NCBI GenBank assembly: GCA_014860115.1
Contig: JACZKK010000206.1
Span: 1-64,000, forward strand
Direction of reading: 5' to 3'
Length of the DNA: 64,000 nucleotides
Source of the DNA: Ignavibacteriaceae bacterium
GTDB lineage: Bacteria; Bacteroidota; Ignavibacteria; Ignavibacteriales; Ignavibacteriaceae
Positions 10,159 through 19,942 of the stretch are shown here, one piece after another. The position numbers and the translations under genes are program-made. The stretch's first letter is position 1, and every line of letters starts with the position of its first letter. The notes below the pieces were generated by a model. That model was given only the letters and a program-made list of their open reading frames with translations. It searched no databases and was not told where the DNA came from.

Positions 10159-12132
10159 TTAATAAACATCAATAATTTCAACTTTCCCGGCAGCTAATCC
10201 TAAATTGTTAACTGCTTCCCGGTTAAACTTTTCAACACCAATATTCCACGCTTCATCAAAGTCAGTTAGTGAGGTTGTTTCAACTGGAATCCAGATTTCA
10301 TCATTTCCCTGCTCGCTTTTCCTGATGAAATATTTAGAATCATTAGCAGTGATATATTTTGCCTGAGTTGGGTCCAATTCCGTGTTGAATAAAACATTTA
10401 CGTGCCTGATTTCACCATCTTCTTTGTAATCAACTAAAGCAGTCTGAATTCCAACACTTTCAAGCAATGAAGAATATGCAACACTCAGATCATCACAGTC
10501 GCCACCTTTTAATTCAATTGTTTGTTTTGGGAACTGAACATATTCAGCACTAGCCCTTGGATCAGAAGTGTAAACCAGCATTTTAACAAAATCGTTAAAA
10601 ATAATTTTTGATTTGTAGAATGCAGATAATTCTGATGGAATTGTATCAAGGACTGATTTGTTACTGCTTATAACATTCTTTGAATAGTTCATTGAAAAAT
10701 CAACATCCCTTTTAATAAAATATCTGAGGTTGGCAACGTTTCCATCCCAACTGTTCATACCATTAATTAATGCTGCCTTTTGAAGTTGAGCATCTGGTTC
10801 AGTCGAGGATGCAGTAACATAGAAATCGGCATAGGATAAGGTTGCTTTATCAATCATATATTTATCCGGAATGATAAGATAAAAAGGAACTTTAGCCGTA
10901 TCTCCCGGCGCCAGCGTCTGAGGTGGTGATTGGATTTTATCAGCAGTAATTCCTTCTATTTTCACCGAGGGTATTACGCTAATAGTTTTATCAGAAATAT
11001 TCACGACCCTTCCATAAGCAAAAGGCTGCTCAATATATTTATCGTAAAATGTTGGATAGATGTCTCTAACAATCTCAACATCAATTAATTCAACTTGCTT
11101 CTCGGGAGTGCCGCTGATATTAAGCGCCATACTGATTACAATTTTATCAAAGCTGTACCTGTTATTAATTATGTTGTTAATTCCCTCTTCATAAAACCTT
11201 GAGAAGCTTGCATCAGTATTTCTCTCAGAGAAATATTTCACACCACTGAGCAGAATTTCAAACAGATCTGTCCTATATCCAACAGCAGGATTAACTCCTG
11301 CGATATAAGGTTCCTGATAATAATCATGAAAGGCAGTTAATCCATATGTGAATCCTTTTGAATAACCTGTGGCACTTACCTGGAATGAATTTGATGTTTC
11401 ATATAGCACGTGAAGATTTATAAATTCAGCAGGCATATAACTTGCTATCAGAAGGGCACCTCTCTTCTGATCCATTTCAAACCCCTGGAATTCTTCAATT
11501 GCTAAGTCATCCTTAATATTGATTAGATTAATTGACGAAATTCTGAATTGAAAATTTTTATTCAGGATATAATCAAATCCCAGATCAACATTCCACAGGT
11601 TAACTTTTTCACCTATTGTCTCGCGAACAAGGTAGAGCGTATCTCCAAAAACCGGCTTAACAATCTGCTGGTTAAAATCCTGGCTGAAAAAACGTACGGC
11701 TAAACCTGCATTAAACTGCTCATCAAATTTGTATGAATAGCCAAGTCCGAAAAGTTCTTTGTAATTATAATTAGCTTCGAGAGATTGTGTTGTCGTGTCA
11801 TTTATTATTATTGATTCACCTGTTGCAAATAAAAATTCTTTTTGATAACCCGGAGTAAATCTGGCTGACAGAGAATGATTGCCCAGCTTTTTAGCCATTG
11901 CAAGAAGATATAAACTAGAATTGACACTGCCTGAAAACTCAGCACCATATTGAAGCGATATTCCCCAGTCCTTTATGCCAAAATAGTTTGATAAATTACT
12001 TTCATAATTGTAAAACGCGATCGTAACTGATTCCTGCAGTCCCCAATATCCTGCTAACCCGAATGAACTCTGCGGTAATATTTTAAAGTTCAAAGCCATC
12101 ACTGATAATAAAATTAAAAATATTTTACTCAA
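10159..12132 (-). CDS. Predicted outer-membrane beta-barrel fused to a C-terminal transglutaminase-like domain
   Basis: N-terminal ~330 aa alternating aromatic/hydrophobic strands with signal peptide; C-terminus GGDCDDLSVAYSSLLESVGIQTALVDY..RHVNVLF..EIWIPVETTS matches the Cys-His-Asp/Glu transglutaminase pattern. Confidence 0.65.
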   Translation of the reverse strand: MSKIFLILLSVMALNFKILPQSSFGLAGYWGLQESVTIAFYNYESNLSNYFGIKDWGISLQYGAEFSGSVNSSLYLLAMAKKLGNHSLSARFTPGYQKEFLFATGESIIINDTTTQSLEANYNYKELFGLGYSYKFDEQFNAGLAVRFFSQDFNQQIVKPVFGDTLYLVRETIGEKVNLWNVDLGFDYILNKNFQFRISSINLINIKDDLAIEEFQGFEMDQKRGALLIASYMPAEFINLHVLYETSNSFQVSATGYSKGFTYGLTAFHDYYQEPYIAGVNPAVGYRTDLFEILLSGVKYFSERNTDASFSRFYEEGINNIINNRYSFDKIVISMALNISGTPEKQVELIDVEIVRDIYPTFYDKYIEQPFAYGRVVNISDKTISVIPSVKIEGITADKIQSPPQTLAPGDTAKVPFYLIIPDKYMIDKATLSYADFYVTASSTEPDAQLQKAALINGMNSWDGNVANLRYFIKRDVDFSMNYSKNVISSNKSVLDTIPSELSAFYKSKIIFNDFVKMLVYTSDPRASAEYVQFPKQTIELKGGDCDDLSVAYSSLLESVGIQTALVDYKEDGEIRHVNVLFNTELDPTQAKYITANDSKYFIRKSEQGNDEIWIPVETTSLTDFDEAWNIGVEKFNREAVNNLGLAAGKVEIIDVY

Positions 12133-13034
12133 GGAATATCTATAACTATACTGTGAATACTTTGAGATGAAACTAACAACTCATTTGCCCCGCTTCCGCG
12201 ATAGCCTTCATAGCTTCTGACAAAAGTAAAAACAATTTTTTCAAATCTATCCAGAGGTAGTTGGTTGAGATATCTGCCCGGAATTCTCAGCTCACCATCA
12301 TCAGGTGTTTTCATCCTATAAACGGGAATGGACTGCAGCTGACCTTGACGCATCAGACCAACAACAACTGAAATTTTTTTTTCTCCTTTTCCATTCCAGC
12401 TCAAAATTGCTTCAAGATTTTTGCTGATTTTATTTCCGCTTAAACTTACGATTCCGTTTATTTGATGCGGTGTTAGAATATTAAACGAAATATTTTCTCC
12501 CGGCAAAATGGGGTCAAATTCAAAACTGACATTAGAATTATAACTGAAGTAAAATGGATCGGGATAGCCGCCGAAAATGTTGTAGAGCAAATATTTGAAA
12601 CCGATAAGAGTATCCTTCGGCGTTCCTTCTTCTCTATATTTGATTCGATAGGGTACGATGTGTGCTTCCGTTCCATTGAATTTAATTGTTCCCGGAATAA
12701 TTGTCTTAAAAGCCAGTAATCTTCCATCTGAATATTTTATTGGTTTTGATTTATCAAAAAACATAGCCTGCGCAAGAGAGAATTCGTTGGTTCTGTTTTC
12801 AGTAGTGATTTTAATCCCGCTTACTGAAATGAGGTTGGTAACTCCTGTTAAGTCCTGTGTAATGCCTGATGTATCTGAACCACTGAAAGAAGGGTTATCA
12901 AGATCTTTATTAAGAAGTTCTACCTCCAGATCATTGTTTGTATCATCAACAAGCTGAGTTGGAGCTGGTTTATCACAGCTAAACAGGATGAATATGCTTG
13001 TCGAAATAATCAAATATGTTAAAATCTTTTTCAT
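12129..13034 (-). CDS. Lipoprotein of unknown function
   Basis: MKKILTYLIISTSIFILFSCDKPAP lipobox; ATGA overlap with the downstream gene. Confidence 0.75.
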   Translation of the reverse strand: MKKILTYLIISTSIFILFSCDKPAPTQLVDDTNNDLEVELLNKDLDNPSFSGSDTSGITQDLTGVTNLISVSGIKITTENRTNEFSLAQAMFFDKSKPIKYSDGRLLAFKTIIPGTIKFNGTEAHIVPYRIKYREEGTPKDTLIGFKYLLYNIFGGYPDPFYFSYNSNVSFEFDPILPGENISFNILTPHQINGIVSLSGNKISKNLEAILSWNGKGEKKISVVVGLMRQGQLQSIPVYRMKTPDDGELRIPGRYLNQLPLDRFEKIVFTFVRSYEGYRGSGANELLVSSQSIHSIVIDIP

Positions 13035-13112
13035 TGCAGTTAAAATTTATGTTTGTAAATCTTCATTATCAATTCTATAATCACTAAAAATATCTTCCCT
13101 TCTTAAATAAAT

Positions 13113-13144
13113 CTCCCCCTCCCGCGTTAATAAGGAGGGGGATG
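13113..13144. repeat. GC-rich intergenic inverted repeat
   Basis: tccccctcccgcgttaataaggagggggatg in an AT-rich gap. Confidence 0.55.
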
Positions 13145-13187
13145 TGGAGAGGACGTGTGCAGGGAAGCTCAATTCCTCTTAATCAAA

Positions 13188-14138
13188 TTATGGATGAACA
13201 AAATATGGTATTCCCCAGGATTCTGATTCAACCGGTGTAGCATCATCTAATATTACCTGCTTTGGCATTGCATTTATTATTGCGTGATAAAATCCTGGCC
13301 ACTGATGTGTAACGAAAGTCTGTTCATAAACCTTATCCCATCCGTTACCGTTCGGTGTTGAAGAAACCAGATCGAATAATCTTTTAACTCTATGCTTAAT
13401 CCATCTGTTAGCGCCCCAGGTCAGAGAAACAAAATCTTCATCTTCAAATGCACTGTAAAGTTCAACTCTTATAGTTGCTGAGTCGCCGCGTGCGAGAATT
13501 GGAATATTGTGCCACCAGCCCCAACCTCTTCTTAGATAATAATTATTCGGAGAATCTATCGACAACGTATCACCATTTGGTAAAAATATTGTTGTTTTTG
13601 TAATGTCAATGTTCGGGCTTTGCGTTCCGCCTTCAGGAAGTGAAATTGCTGCGAGGATCCAATTTCTTCTTGGGTAAGGTGTATTGGCGATTTTTTTGAA
13701 TATCAGATTTCGTGTAACAATAGATGTGAAGGGCTTTTTAATAAGTGTATCCGGTTCAGTTGCATTTGAATCATACGAAGCAGCAATCAACAATAATCCT
13801 TCAAATGTTTTAGTGAGCGTTCCGTAAGCAATCGTATCCTGAAAATCTATGCTCAGAGTTCTGTTGATTAGTCGCATCTTTTGACCAACGCGGAAAGGAT
13901 AAATCTCTGCACTTACTTTGCCGAGAAAATCCATTACACCTTCTTCATCATAATTGTAATCGAAAGAAGTAAGTGATGAATCCTCATCAACAATTTTTTC
14001 TAATGCTGCTTTATCGGTGGTAGGTTCAGTATCGCCCGGATCAACTACCATTTCATCCTGGCAGCGGACAAATAGCGCAAACATTGCAAGAGCAAAGAAT
14101 GCCAGAAAGTAGCGGTGTAAGTTGCTTTGTTTTTTCAT
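13188..14138 (-). CDS. Lipoprotein of unknown function
   Basis: MKKQSNLHRYFLAFFALAMFALFVRCQDEM lipobox. Confidence 0.7.
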   Translation of the reverse strand: MKKQSNLHRYFLAFFALAMFALFVRCQDEMVVDPGDTEPTTDKAALEKIVDEDSSLTSFDYNYDEEGVMDFLGKVSAEIYPFRVGQKMRLINRTLSIDFQDTIAYGTLTKTFEGLLLIAASYDSNATEPDTLIKKPFTSIVTRNLIFKKIANTPYPRRNWILAAISLPEGGTQSPNIDITKTTIFLPNGDTLSIDSPNNYYLRRGWGWWHNIPILARGDSATIRVELYSAFEDEDFVSLTWGANRWIKHRVKRLFDLVSSTPNGNGWDKVYEQTFVTHQWPGFYHAIINAMPKQVILDDATPVESESWGIPYFVHP

Positions 14139-14392
14139 TTTAGAACTCCTTAAAAATGATTAGTAAATGATTATTTATTTTCCCTATTCCTCTCATAACT
14201 GGTTTTTTACTTCAAACAATTATGCCAATGATTTATCATTTATTAACTCATTGATTTTGAAGGAATTACCAAAACTTAGGGCTAAGCAGATACGCATGGA
14301 AAATGGTTAAGAATGCATGAAATCCTATCTTCATGCAGACGTGTGGGAGAATTAAAATTTAATTTTTTTGCGGAATGGATGAAAATAAAAAA

Positions 14393-14412
14393 GGCGACTC
14401 ATTTGAATCGCC
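14393..14412 (-). terminator. Rho-independent terminator after the 1043-aa T9SS cargo
   Basis: aataaaaaaGGCGActcatttgaaTCGCC; near-identical to 6921..6940. Confidence 0.65.
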
Positions 14413-14460
14413 TTTGACAAGCCAAGTTCCTCAATGGAACTGTGTTTGTTTTGTGCCAAC

Positions 14461-17400
14461 TTACTTTAAAAGTACCATCTTCCTCACTGATATAAAATCA
14501 TTCGCCTGCAGTCTATAAATATAAACACCACTCGCCAGCCTGCTTGCATCGAAGTTTACTTCATACCTGCCTGCAATCTTTTCTTCATTTACCAGAGTTG
14601 CTACTTCTGCACCGAGTATATCGTAAACCTTCAGTGTTACCATCCCATCGTTTGGCAGTTGATACCTGATGGTTGTTGTGGGATTAAACGGGTTCGGGTA
14701 GTTCTGCTCAAGTGAATATTCAACTGGTATGTTCTCGCCTTTGAAGTTTCTAATATTCAGATTTTCTTTACTAAGCAATACATTATCCATCATAATATCT
14801 GACAGCGATAACCCAACTTCCTCATTTACCTCTGCACTCAGTCTCAGATAATAATCTCCCGCTTCTATTCCCGAACAATCAACCAAATATCCCTGGTGAC
14901 CATATTCATCCAGATTTGTTTTGTTATAATTTACCTGCTCGAACAGTCCAATAACTTCACCTGTTGACAGCTTTACCAATTCACATTTGAAGCTGACATT
15001 AAACTCATCGCTCAACAAAGAATCTGCGCTCTCGCCATTAAACACATAATAATAATCTGAAAAGATAAGTTCACTCTGTGAGGTTAAATTTAATGTGTCT
15101 GTCCTTACTGATAGATTCAGCTCTTCTATACTTGGAACAGGTAATGTGTCAGCTCTCTCAATAAATTTTATGGTCTCACCGTTGAGCAGAACATCACCGA
15201 TGTTGAAGACAAAACCGATACCATTCTTTGTTACTATTCCCGATCTTCCATAGCTAATGTCTATTATCCCCGACTCGCTTATTTTACCAAATCCATCAGG
15301 AATATATGTGAAGTCACTTGTACATCTGTCAAGAAGATATGGTGCATTTGTAGATTTATTGAAAACCATCGCTTTCATATTTCCAAATTCACTACCGTTG
15401 CTTACTAAATTGTGTATACCATTTTGCGCTAACGGTGTTATTGGATCATAACCGGTTGCATTTCTTCTTCTTACATATTTTGAATATTGTCCATCAGATT
15501 CGCTCCAACTCATTATTGATCCATATGCCGTATTTAATGAACCGTTATTTGTAAAATCAACATTGTTACTGAAGTTACTCGACGTACCCCAGCTTGTTCC
15601 CCACCCTGTTTTTACTACTGCAGCTTCTCTATATAAGGGCTTTGTGCCGTCAGTTTTGGGTAAAGGATTTGTCGGTGTGCCATTATAAATCCCCCGCCAG
15701 CTTACCATTACATAATAGTTAGGACTGTTGAATGATAAGCTGATTACCGGGTAACTATTATAATTGAATCCGCAGTCTGAGGAAAGAGGTACTGTTTGTG
15801 AATTAAAATACCAGTCATCTCCTTCCCAGTAAGCGAATGTATAATAGATATTAGATGAATTTTCATAAGCAATATATATATAATCTGTTTGACCAACTCC
15901 GGACTTACCTGTTACAGATGGATTCATACAATAATTGTTTGTGCCGGGAATGTAGCCCTCATAACTCGAAAACGACCACAGGTTATTTACTATCCTCGTT
16001 GTATTATACTTAATATTTTCAGTAGAATTTTTTCTGTATGCAACAAATATTACACCATAGTCGTGATCAGTATTGAAAGTTATTGCCGGCTTTGCGTTAC
16101 CATAATAGGAATTAGGATATTCTGCAATCACTGCTGTATTCCATAGGTAGTAAAAACCGTTTCCTAAAGGACTGAAACCATACAAATGTATTTTGGCATC
16201 TCCGCCAACCTGCGGATCATATTCTTCAAAAGTAATTGCTACCATATTCTCATCATAATCTATTGCCGGATTTTTCCCGTTAAGGTGCAATTGCTCTTCA
16301 GCGCTCCAGGCACCATAAAAGTTGCTAGTTAAGCTGTAAGTGTACCATACAGTTCCCATTGATTCATATACACAGTGATACTGCCCGTTGTCTGTTCTTA
16401 CCATTTTTCTCTGGCTTGGGTTTTTTATTCCGTTCTGGTCGTTTGAGCGAAGATTACCTTTGTAAAATGCAGTAATAGTTGTTGGTGCTATTACCTGAAT
16501 GTTTGGTCTGACAGCATTTGTTGAACCGTTATCCCAGTGATGGAACCACCACATAGTACTTAATGCCTGAAATTGATCCGATGCTGTTGCTGAATATACA
16601 TCCTCAAAATCAAGATAGTTAAAAGCATTGTAAGGAATTCCATATTGCCAGGTCTGTGTTTGTGGAGGTGTTTGCCAGGTAATTTCATAATCATTATTTG
16701 AACTGCCTCCTTCAAGGTTGTTCGCAACAGTAAGTGGAATAGTTGAATAGTACATTGATCTGAATTCATTGGTTCCATCTAAAACTCTCAGTGTTGCAGA
16801 AGTTGTATAGGATTCATATTGACGCCAATTTCTGAAATTATGAATGACCCCATTCTTCGAATAACTAGAATGTGTCGTTGATATACCGTAATTTACACCT
16901 CGCCACAATCGTTTAAATATACCTGGATTATATTCTACACCGAGTTGAACATCATTATATGGAAAACCCATTCCTGCATTATAAAAAAATGTTTTTACGT
17001 CGTTTTCAGCAACACCATCAATGAGATTAGTTAATTCTATATTATTACAGTAAGCTTCAATATTTCTATCCTCCTGGAGGATCTCCCAACTATTTACATA
17101 GCCTTCGTTTTGAATTGGAATTTCAGGCATACCAAGTCCGTTTCCTCTTGCAAACAAACCGGTAGATGGTGAATAAAAAAAGTTAATATCCGGGGAAACA
17201 TTTGAGTGTACTAGATCAATTATAAATTCGAATCTCCACATTTCGTTCCGATAAATAGTAAATTTTAATTTTCCTTCCCCTATATTCGGCCAGCAAGGAT
17301 TATTTGGATCTGTATCTCTCAAATAATCAAATCCTAATAAGAAATCGTAAGGTGGGTCTAATAGGTAAACTTGCATCTCATCTGAGGTTACTTCATCATA

Positions 17401-17592
17401 AGAATGATTATCACCGAGTTCCATAAAATTTTCGCCGAAAAGAGGTTCAGCCAGAAATATTCTTTCTGCAACAATTTTATAAACTGTGTTTGGAACATTC
17501 TCATCAATAAAAAACCATAATTCACCGCATCTGCTATATATTTGATTACTTGCAAATGTCAGCAATAATATTGTTGATATAAAGTTTCTCAT
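14461..17592 (-). CDS. Large secreted protein with T9SS C-terminal sorting domain
   Basis: Signal peptide; tail NYPNPFNPTTTIRYQLP...VRKMVLLK. Confidence 0.85.
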   Translation of the reverse strand: MRNFISTILLLTFASNQIYSRCGELWFFIDENVPNTVYKIVAERIFLAEPLFGENFMELGDNHSYDEVTSDEMQVYLLDPPYDFLLGFDYLRDTDPNNPCWPNIGEGKLKFTIYRNEMWRFEFIIDLVHSNVSPDINFFYSPSTGLFARGNGLGMPEIPIQNEGYVNSWEILQEDRNIEAYCNNIELTNLIDGVAENDVKTFFYNAGMGFPYNDVQLGVEYNPGIFKRLWRGVNYGISTTHSSYSKNGVIHNFRNWRQYESYTTSATLRVLDGTNEFRSMYYSTIPLTVANNLEGGSSNNDYEITWQTPPQTQTWQYGIPYNAFNYLDFEDVYSATASDQFQALSTMWWFHHWDNGSTNAVRPNIQVIAPTTITAFYKGNLRSNDQNGIKNPSQRKMVRTDNGQYHCVYESMGTVWYTYSLTSNFYGAWSAEEQLHLNGKNPAIDYDENMVAITFEEYDPQVGGDAKIHLYGFSPLGNGFYYLWNTAVIAEYPNSYYGNAKPAITFNTDHDYGVIFVAYRKNSTENIKYNTTRIVNNLWSFSSYEGYIPGTNNYCMNPSVTGKSGVGQTDYIYIAYENSSNIYYTFAYWEGDDWYFNSQTVPLSSDCGFNYNSYPVISLSFNSPNYYVMVSWRGIYNGTPTNPLPKTDGTKPLYREAAVVKTGWGTSWGTSSNFSNNVDFTNNGSLNTAYGSIMSWSESDGQYSKYVRRRNATGYDPITPLAQNGIHNLVSNGSEFGNMKAMVFNKSTNAPYLLDRCTSDFTYIPDGFGKISESGIIDISYGRSGIVTKNGIGFVFNIGDVLLNGETIKFIERADTLPVPSIEELNLSVRTDTLNLTSQSELIFSDYYYVFNGESADSLLSDEFNVSFKCELVKLSTGEVIGLFEQVNYNKTNLDEYGHQGYLVDCSGIEAGDYYLRLSAEVNEEVGLSLSDIMMDNVLLSKENLNIRNFKGENIPVEYSLEQNYPNPFNPTTTIRYQLPNDGMVTLKVYDILGAEVATLVNEEKIAGRYEVNFDASRLASGVYIYRLQANDFISVRKMVLLK

Positions 17593-17648
17593 TTTTTCTC
17601 CCTTATTTTTAATTGAAAAAATTTTTAGGTTTATTCTACAAACAAAAA

Positions 17649-17682
17649 GGCATAACTCACGACTGTGAGTAATCCTTATGCC
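17649..17682 (-). terminator. Strong hairpin terminator
   Basis: ggcataactcacgactgtgagtaatccttatgcc preceded on + by aacaaaaa (T-run on minus transcript). Confidence 0.7.
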
Positions 17683-17705
17683 TGTGTAACTTGTTTGTAT
17701 TACGG

Positions 17706-17729
17706 GTAACGGTGTTCCAGCACCGTTAC
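17706..17729 (-). promoter_or_regulatory. Perfect 9-bp-stem hairpin following a tiny ORF
   Basis: GTAACGGTGttccagCACCGTTAC. Confidence 0.55.
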
Positions 17730-17733
17730 TCTT

Positions 17734-17760
17734 TTATTTAACTGATAGAGTTCTAATCAT
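17734..17760 (-). other. Putative 8-aa ORF MIRTLSVK*, preceded by AAGGAGG
   Basis: Minus strand AAGGAGGTGAAGCAT-ATG ATT AGA ACT CTA TCA GTT AAA TAA. Confidence 0.35.
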
Positions 17761-17793
17761 ATGCTTCACCTCCTTAAAAATATTTTACACCAA

Positions 17794-19086
17794 TCAGTTT
17801 TTCCCTATTATTATTTTGGCTTCACTGGTAGTACTGCCAACACAAAAAATTGTCTTATTAGCTATGAAGATTCCCGAGTAAGATGTATTATCTGATGTTA
17901 TCTGAGCTCGATAATTTCTCCATTCCAAACCATTATAAATGTATATACCATCAAATGCACCTGCTGCAACTGTAACACCGGTATCTCTGTTGTATTTTAC
18001 ATCCCAGATGTAGTAGCCAAAACTTTGTAAGTGTGAAAAAATATTTCCTTTCAGTTCAAATACACCATCTCCTCCAAAATATATATGGTTCCTCGTTGCT
18101 ATGCTTACTACATTTAATGACAGGGTACTACTTAGTGGTAACTCAATCCAGCTATCTCCATTATATTTAACAGCAAGTAATGGGGGCACCATACCAGTAC
18201 CAACTCCAATTATGAAATCAGATGCATATCCATCCAAATCTTTAACAAATACTTCATCAGGATTACTGTAAACAATTTGAGCTTTGTTCCCATTCCAGTG
18301 TATGATTTTTCCTCGCCCGCTACCCATATACAAATTAGTACTGCCAGTTCCCCATACACTATAATAAGTGATATTTCCAGTTATCACAGGATCAGAATAT
18401 GTATATTGCTCCCACAAAAAACCGTTATAATGCCATACCCCACCCCCAACCGCCCAAATGTCTGATGTGGAAAATCCATATATTGCTTGCAATCCTCCAA
18501 TTTTTTTCTCTGGTAGCCAATTATTTCCATTCCATTTAATAATCCCATAAACTGTATCATTTAACTCTACTCTTCCCACTGCATAAACATTATTCTCATC
18601 AGTTCCCCAAACATCATAAAGGTCACTTCCTGGCTCACCTAAAGCAAATTCCTGCCAGGTGTAATTAAAGTTTGTTGCCGCAAGTGTTTTTGCTGTTATA
18701 AAGTTGCTGCTGTCTTTTTTTTCTCCTGTTGTGTCTCTTCGTACTGCATAATACACATAACTTGTGTTAAGTTGTAAGCCACCGCCATTATCATCATCAA
18801 TAATGCTTGTATCCTTTGTTGTTATTACATACTCTGCTACAAGTGTATCAGCGTTATTAAATTGCCGGTAAAGTTCAATAGTAGAGTTTTGATTATTAGT
18901 TGTGGTTTTAGAATTTATTATAATGCTTCTGAGAGTAGCGTATTCAAAAGTTAGTGTTAAAGTATCCTTAACATTTGGCGGAGGTGGTGGCGGTGGAGGC
19001 GGCACAACAGGCGGTTCATCTTGACAACTGTATATAACTATCAGCAAAATAATTAAGTTTAATACAACTGCAGAAATTCTTTTCAT
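17794..19086 (-). CDS. Lipoprotein with polyproline stalk and propeller-like repeats
   Basis: Lipobox LLIVIYSCQDE followed by PPVVPPPPPPPPP; repeated 'VWGTDENNVYAVG', 'IYGFSTSDIWAVGG', 'YYSVWGTGSTNLYMG' segments. Confidence 0.7.
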   Translation of the reverse strand: MKRISAVVLNLIILLIVIYSCQDEPPVVPPPPPPPPPNVKDTLTLTFEYATLRSIIINSKTTTNNQNSTIELYRQFNNADTLVAEYVITTKDTSIIDDDNGGGLQLNTSYVYYAVRRDTTGEKKDSSNFITAKTLAATNFNYTWQEFALGEPGSDLYDVWGTDENNVYAVGRVELNDTVYGIIKWNGNNWLPEKKIGGLQAIYGFSTSDIWAVGGGVWHYNGFLWEQYTYSDPVITGNITYYSVWGTGSTNLYMGSGRGKIIHWNGNKAQIVYSNPDEVFVKDLDGYASDFIIGVGTGMVPPLLAVKYNGDSWIELPLSSTLSLNVVSIATRNHIYFGGDGVFELKGNIFSHLQSFGYYIWDVKYNRDTGVTVAAGAFDGIYIYNGLEWRNYRAQITSDNTSYSGIFIANKTIFCVGSTTSEAKIIIGKN

Positions 19087-19212
19087 TTTCTTCTCCTAAA
19101 AAACTAATAGTTATTTAGTTTTAATTTAAGCTAACACAATCAGGGATGCTAATTATTAATAAGCAAAAATAGTGCTACTAACGTAACTGCGATTCCGCCC
19201 AAAAATCAACTC

Positions 19213-19229
19213 AAAAAAAAAAAAAAAAA
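19213..19229. repeat. Homopolymeric A tract
   Basis: 17 consecutive A residues in intergenic DNA. Confidence 0.8.
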
Positions 19230-19337
19230 TGAGGAAATTATTTCCAGAGCAAGAAGAATTTTTTACTGTTGTGTAAAAATTAAAAAGCTTCCAACAGGAC
19301 ATGAGTCCTGTTCTACGTAAAGCAACTTAATTAAAAA

Positions 19338-19355
19338 GGCGACCTTTCGATCGCC
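19338..19355 (-). terminator. Terminator after the thioredoxin-like gene
   Basis: aaaaaGGCGAcctttcgaTCGCC. Confidence 0.65.
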
Positions 19356-19365
19356 TTTCCAATTT

Positions 19366-19863
19366 TTAAAGATAAGCTTTTAGATGTTCAACATATTTGG
19401 CAGCACCACCCGGTTGATAACCCGTCTGAGCTACAAGTTTTCCTTGACCATCAATTAATAAAATGGTTGGAAACCCTTGGATGCCATATTTTTGCGCTAG
19501 CATATTATTGTAAGCTTTTATTTCCTGTGATTGCTGAATGTCTTTTGGAAAATCAAGCATTACAAGAACTAAATTATCTTTTGCATAAGCTTCAAATTCT
19601 TTTTGCTGAAATACTTCTGCACTTAGTCTCTTACACCAAATACACCAGTCGCTGCCGGTGAAGTTAACAAGCACAGCTTTATTTTCTTTCTTTGCCTGCT
19701 CAATAGCTTTTTCCAAATTGCCATTCCAGTCTAGATTACCTGAAGATGACGCCTGACCGTTATTGCAAGATGTGAATAATAAAATAAACAACAATAAAAG
19801 CGCTGATATCTGTTTCAAATTAGGTCTCCTGTTTTTGGGTGATCTAAAAAATATTTTTTTCAA
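19366..19863 (-). CDS. Thioredoxin-family lipoprotein
   Basis: VNFTGSDWCIWCKRL CxxC motif; GIQGFPTILLID cis-Pro; lipobox LLFTSC. Confidence 0.85.
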   Translation of the reverse strand: MKKIFFRSPKNRRPNLKQISALLLLFILLFTSCNNGQASSSGNLDWNGNLEKAIEQAKKENKAVLVNFTGSDWCIWCKRLSAEVFQQKEFEAYAKDNLVLVMLDFPKDIQQSQEIKAYNNMLAQKYGIQGFPTILLIDGQGKLVAQTGYQPGGAAKYVEHLKAYL

Positions 19864-19942
19864 CTATTTGATACAATAAGTTGAGGTAAGATTCAAACTT
19901 TTTTGTTACCAATCAACACTAATTTTCAAGAATAAATTGAAG

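Noticed and set aside
13113-13144. Candidate riboswitch between two lipoprotein genes
   Set aside because: Only a simple inverted repeat is visible; no conserved riboswitch core recognised, so kept as a repeat.
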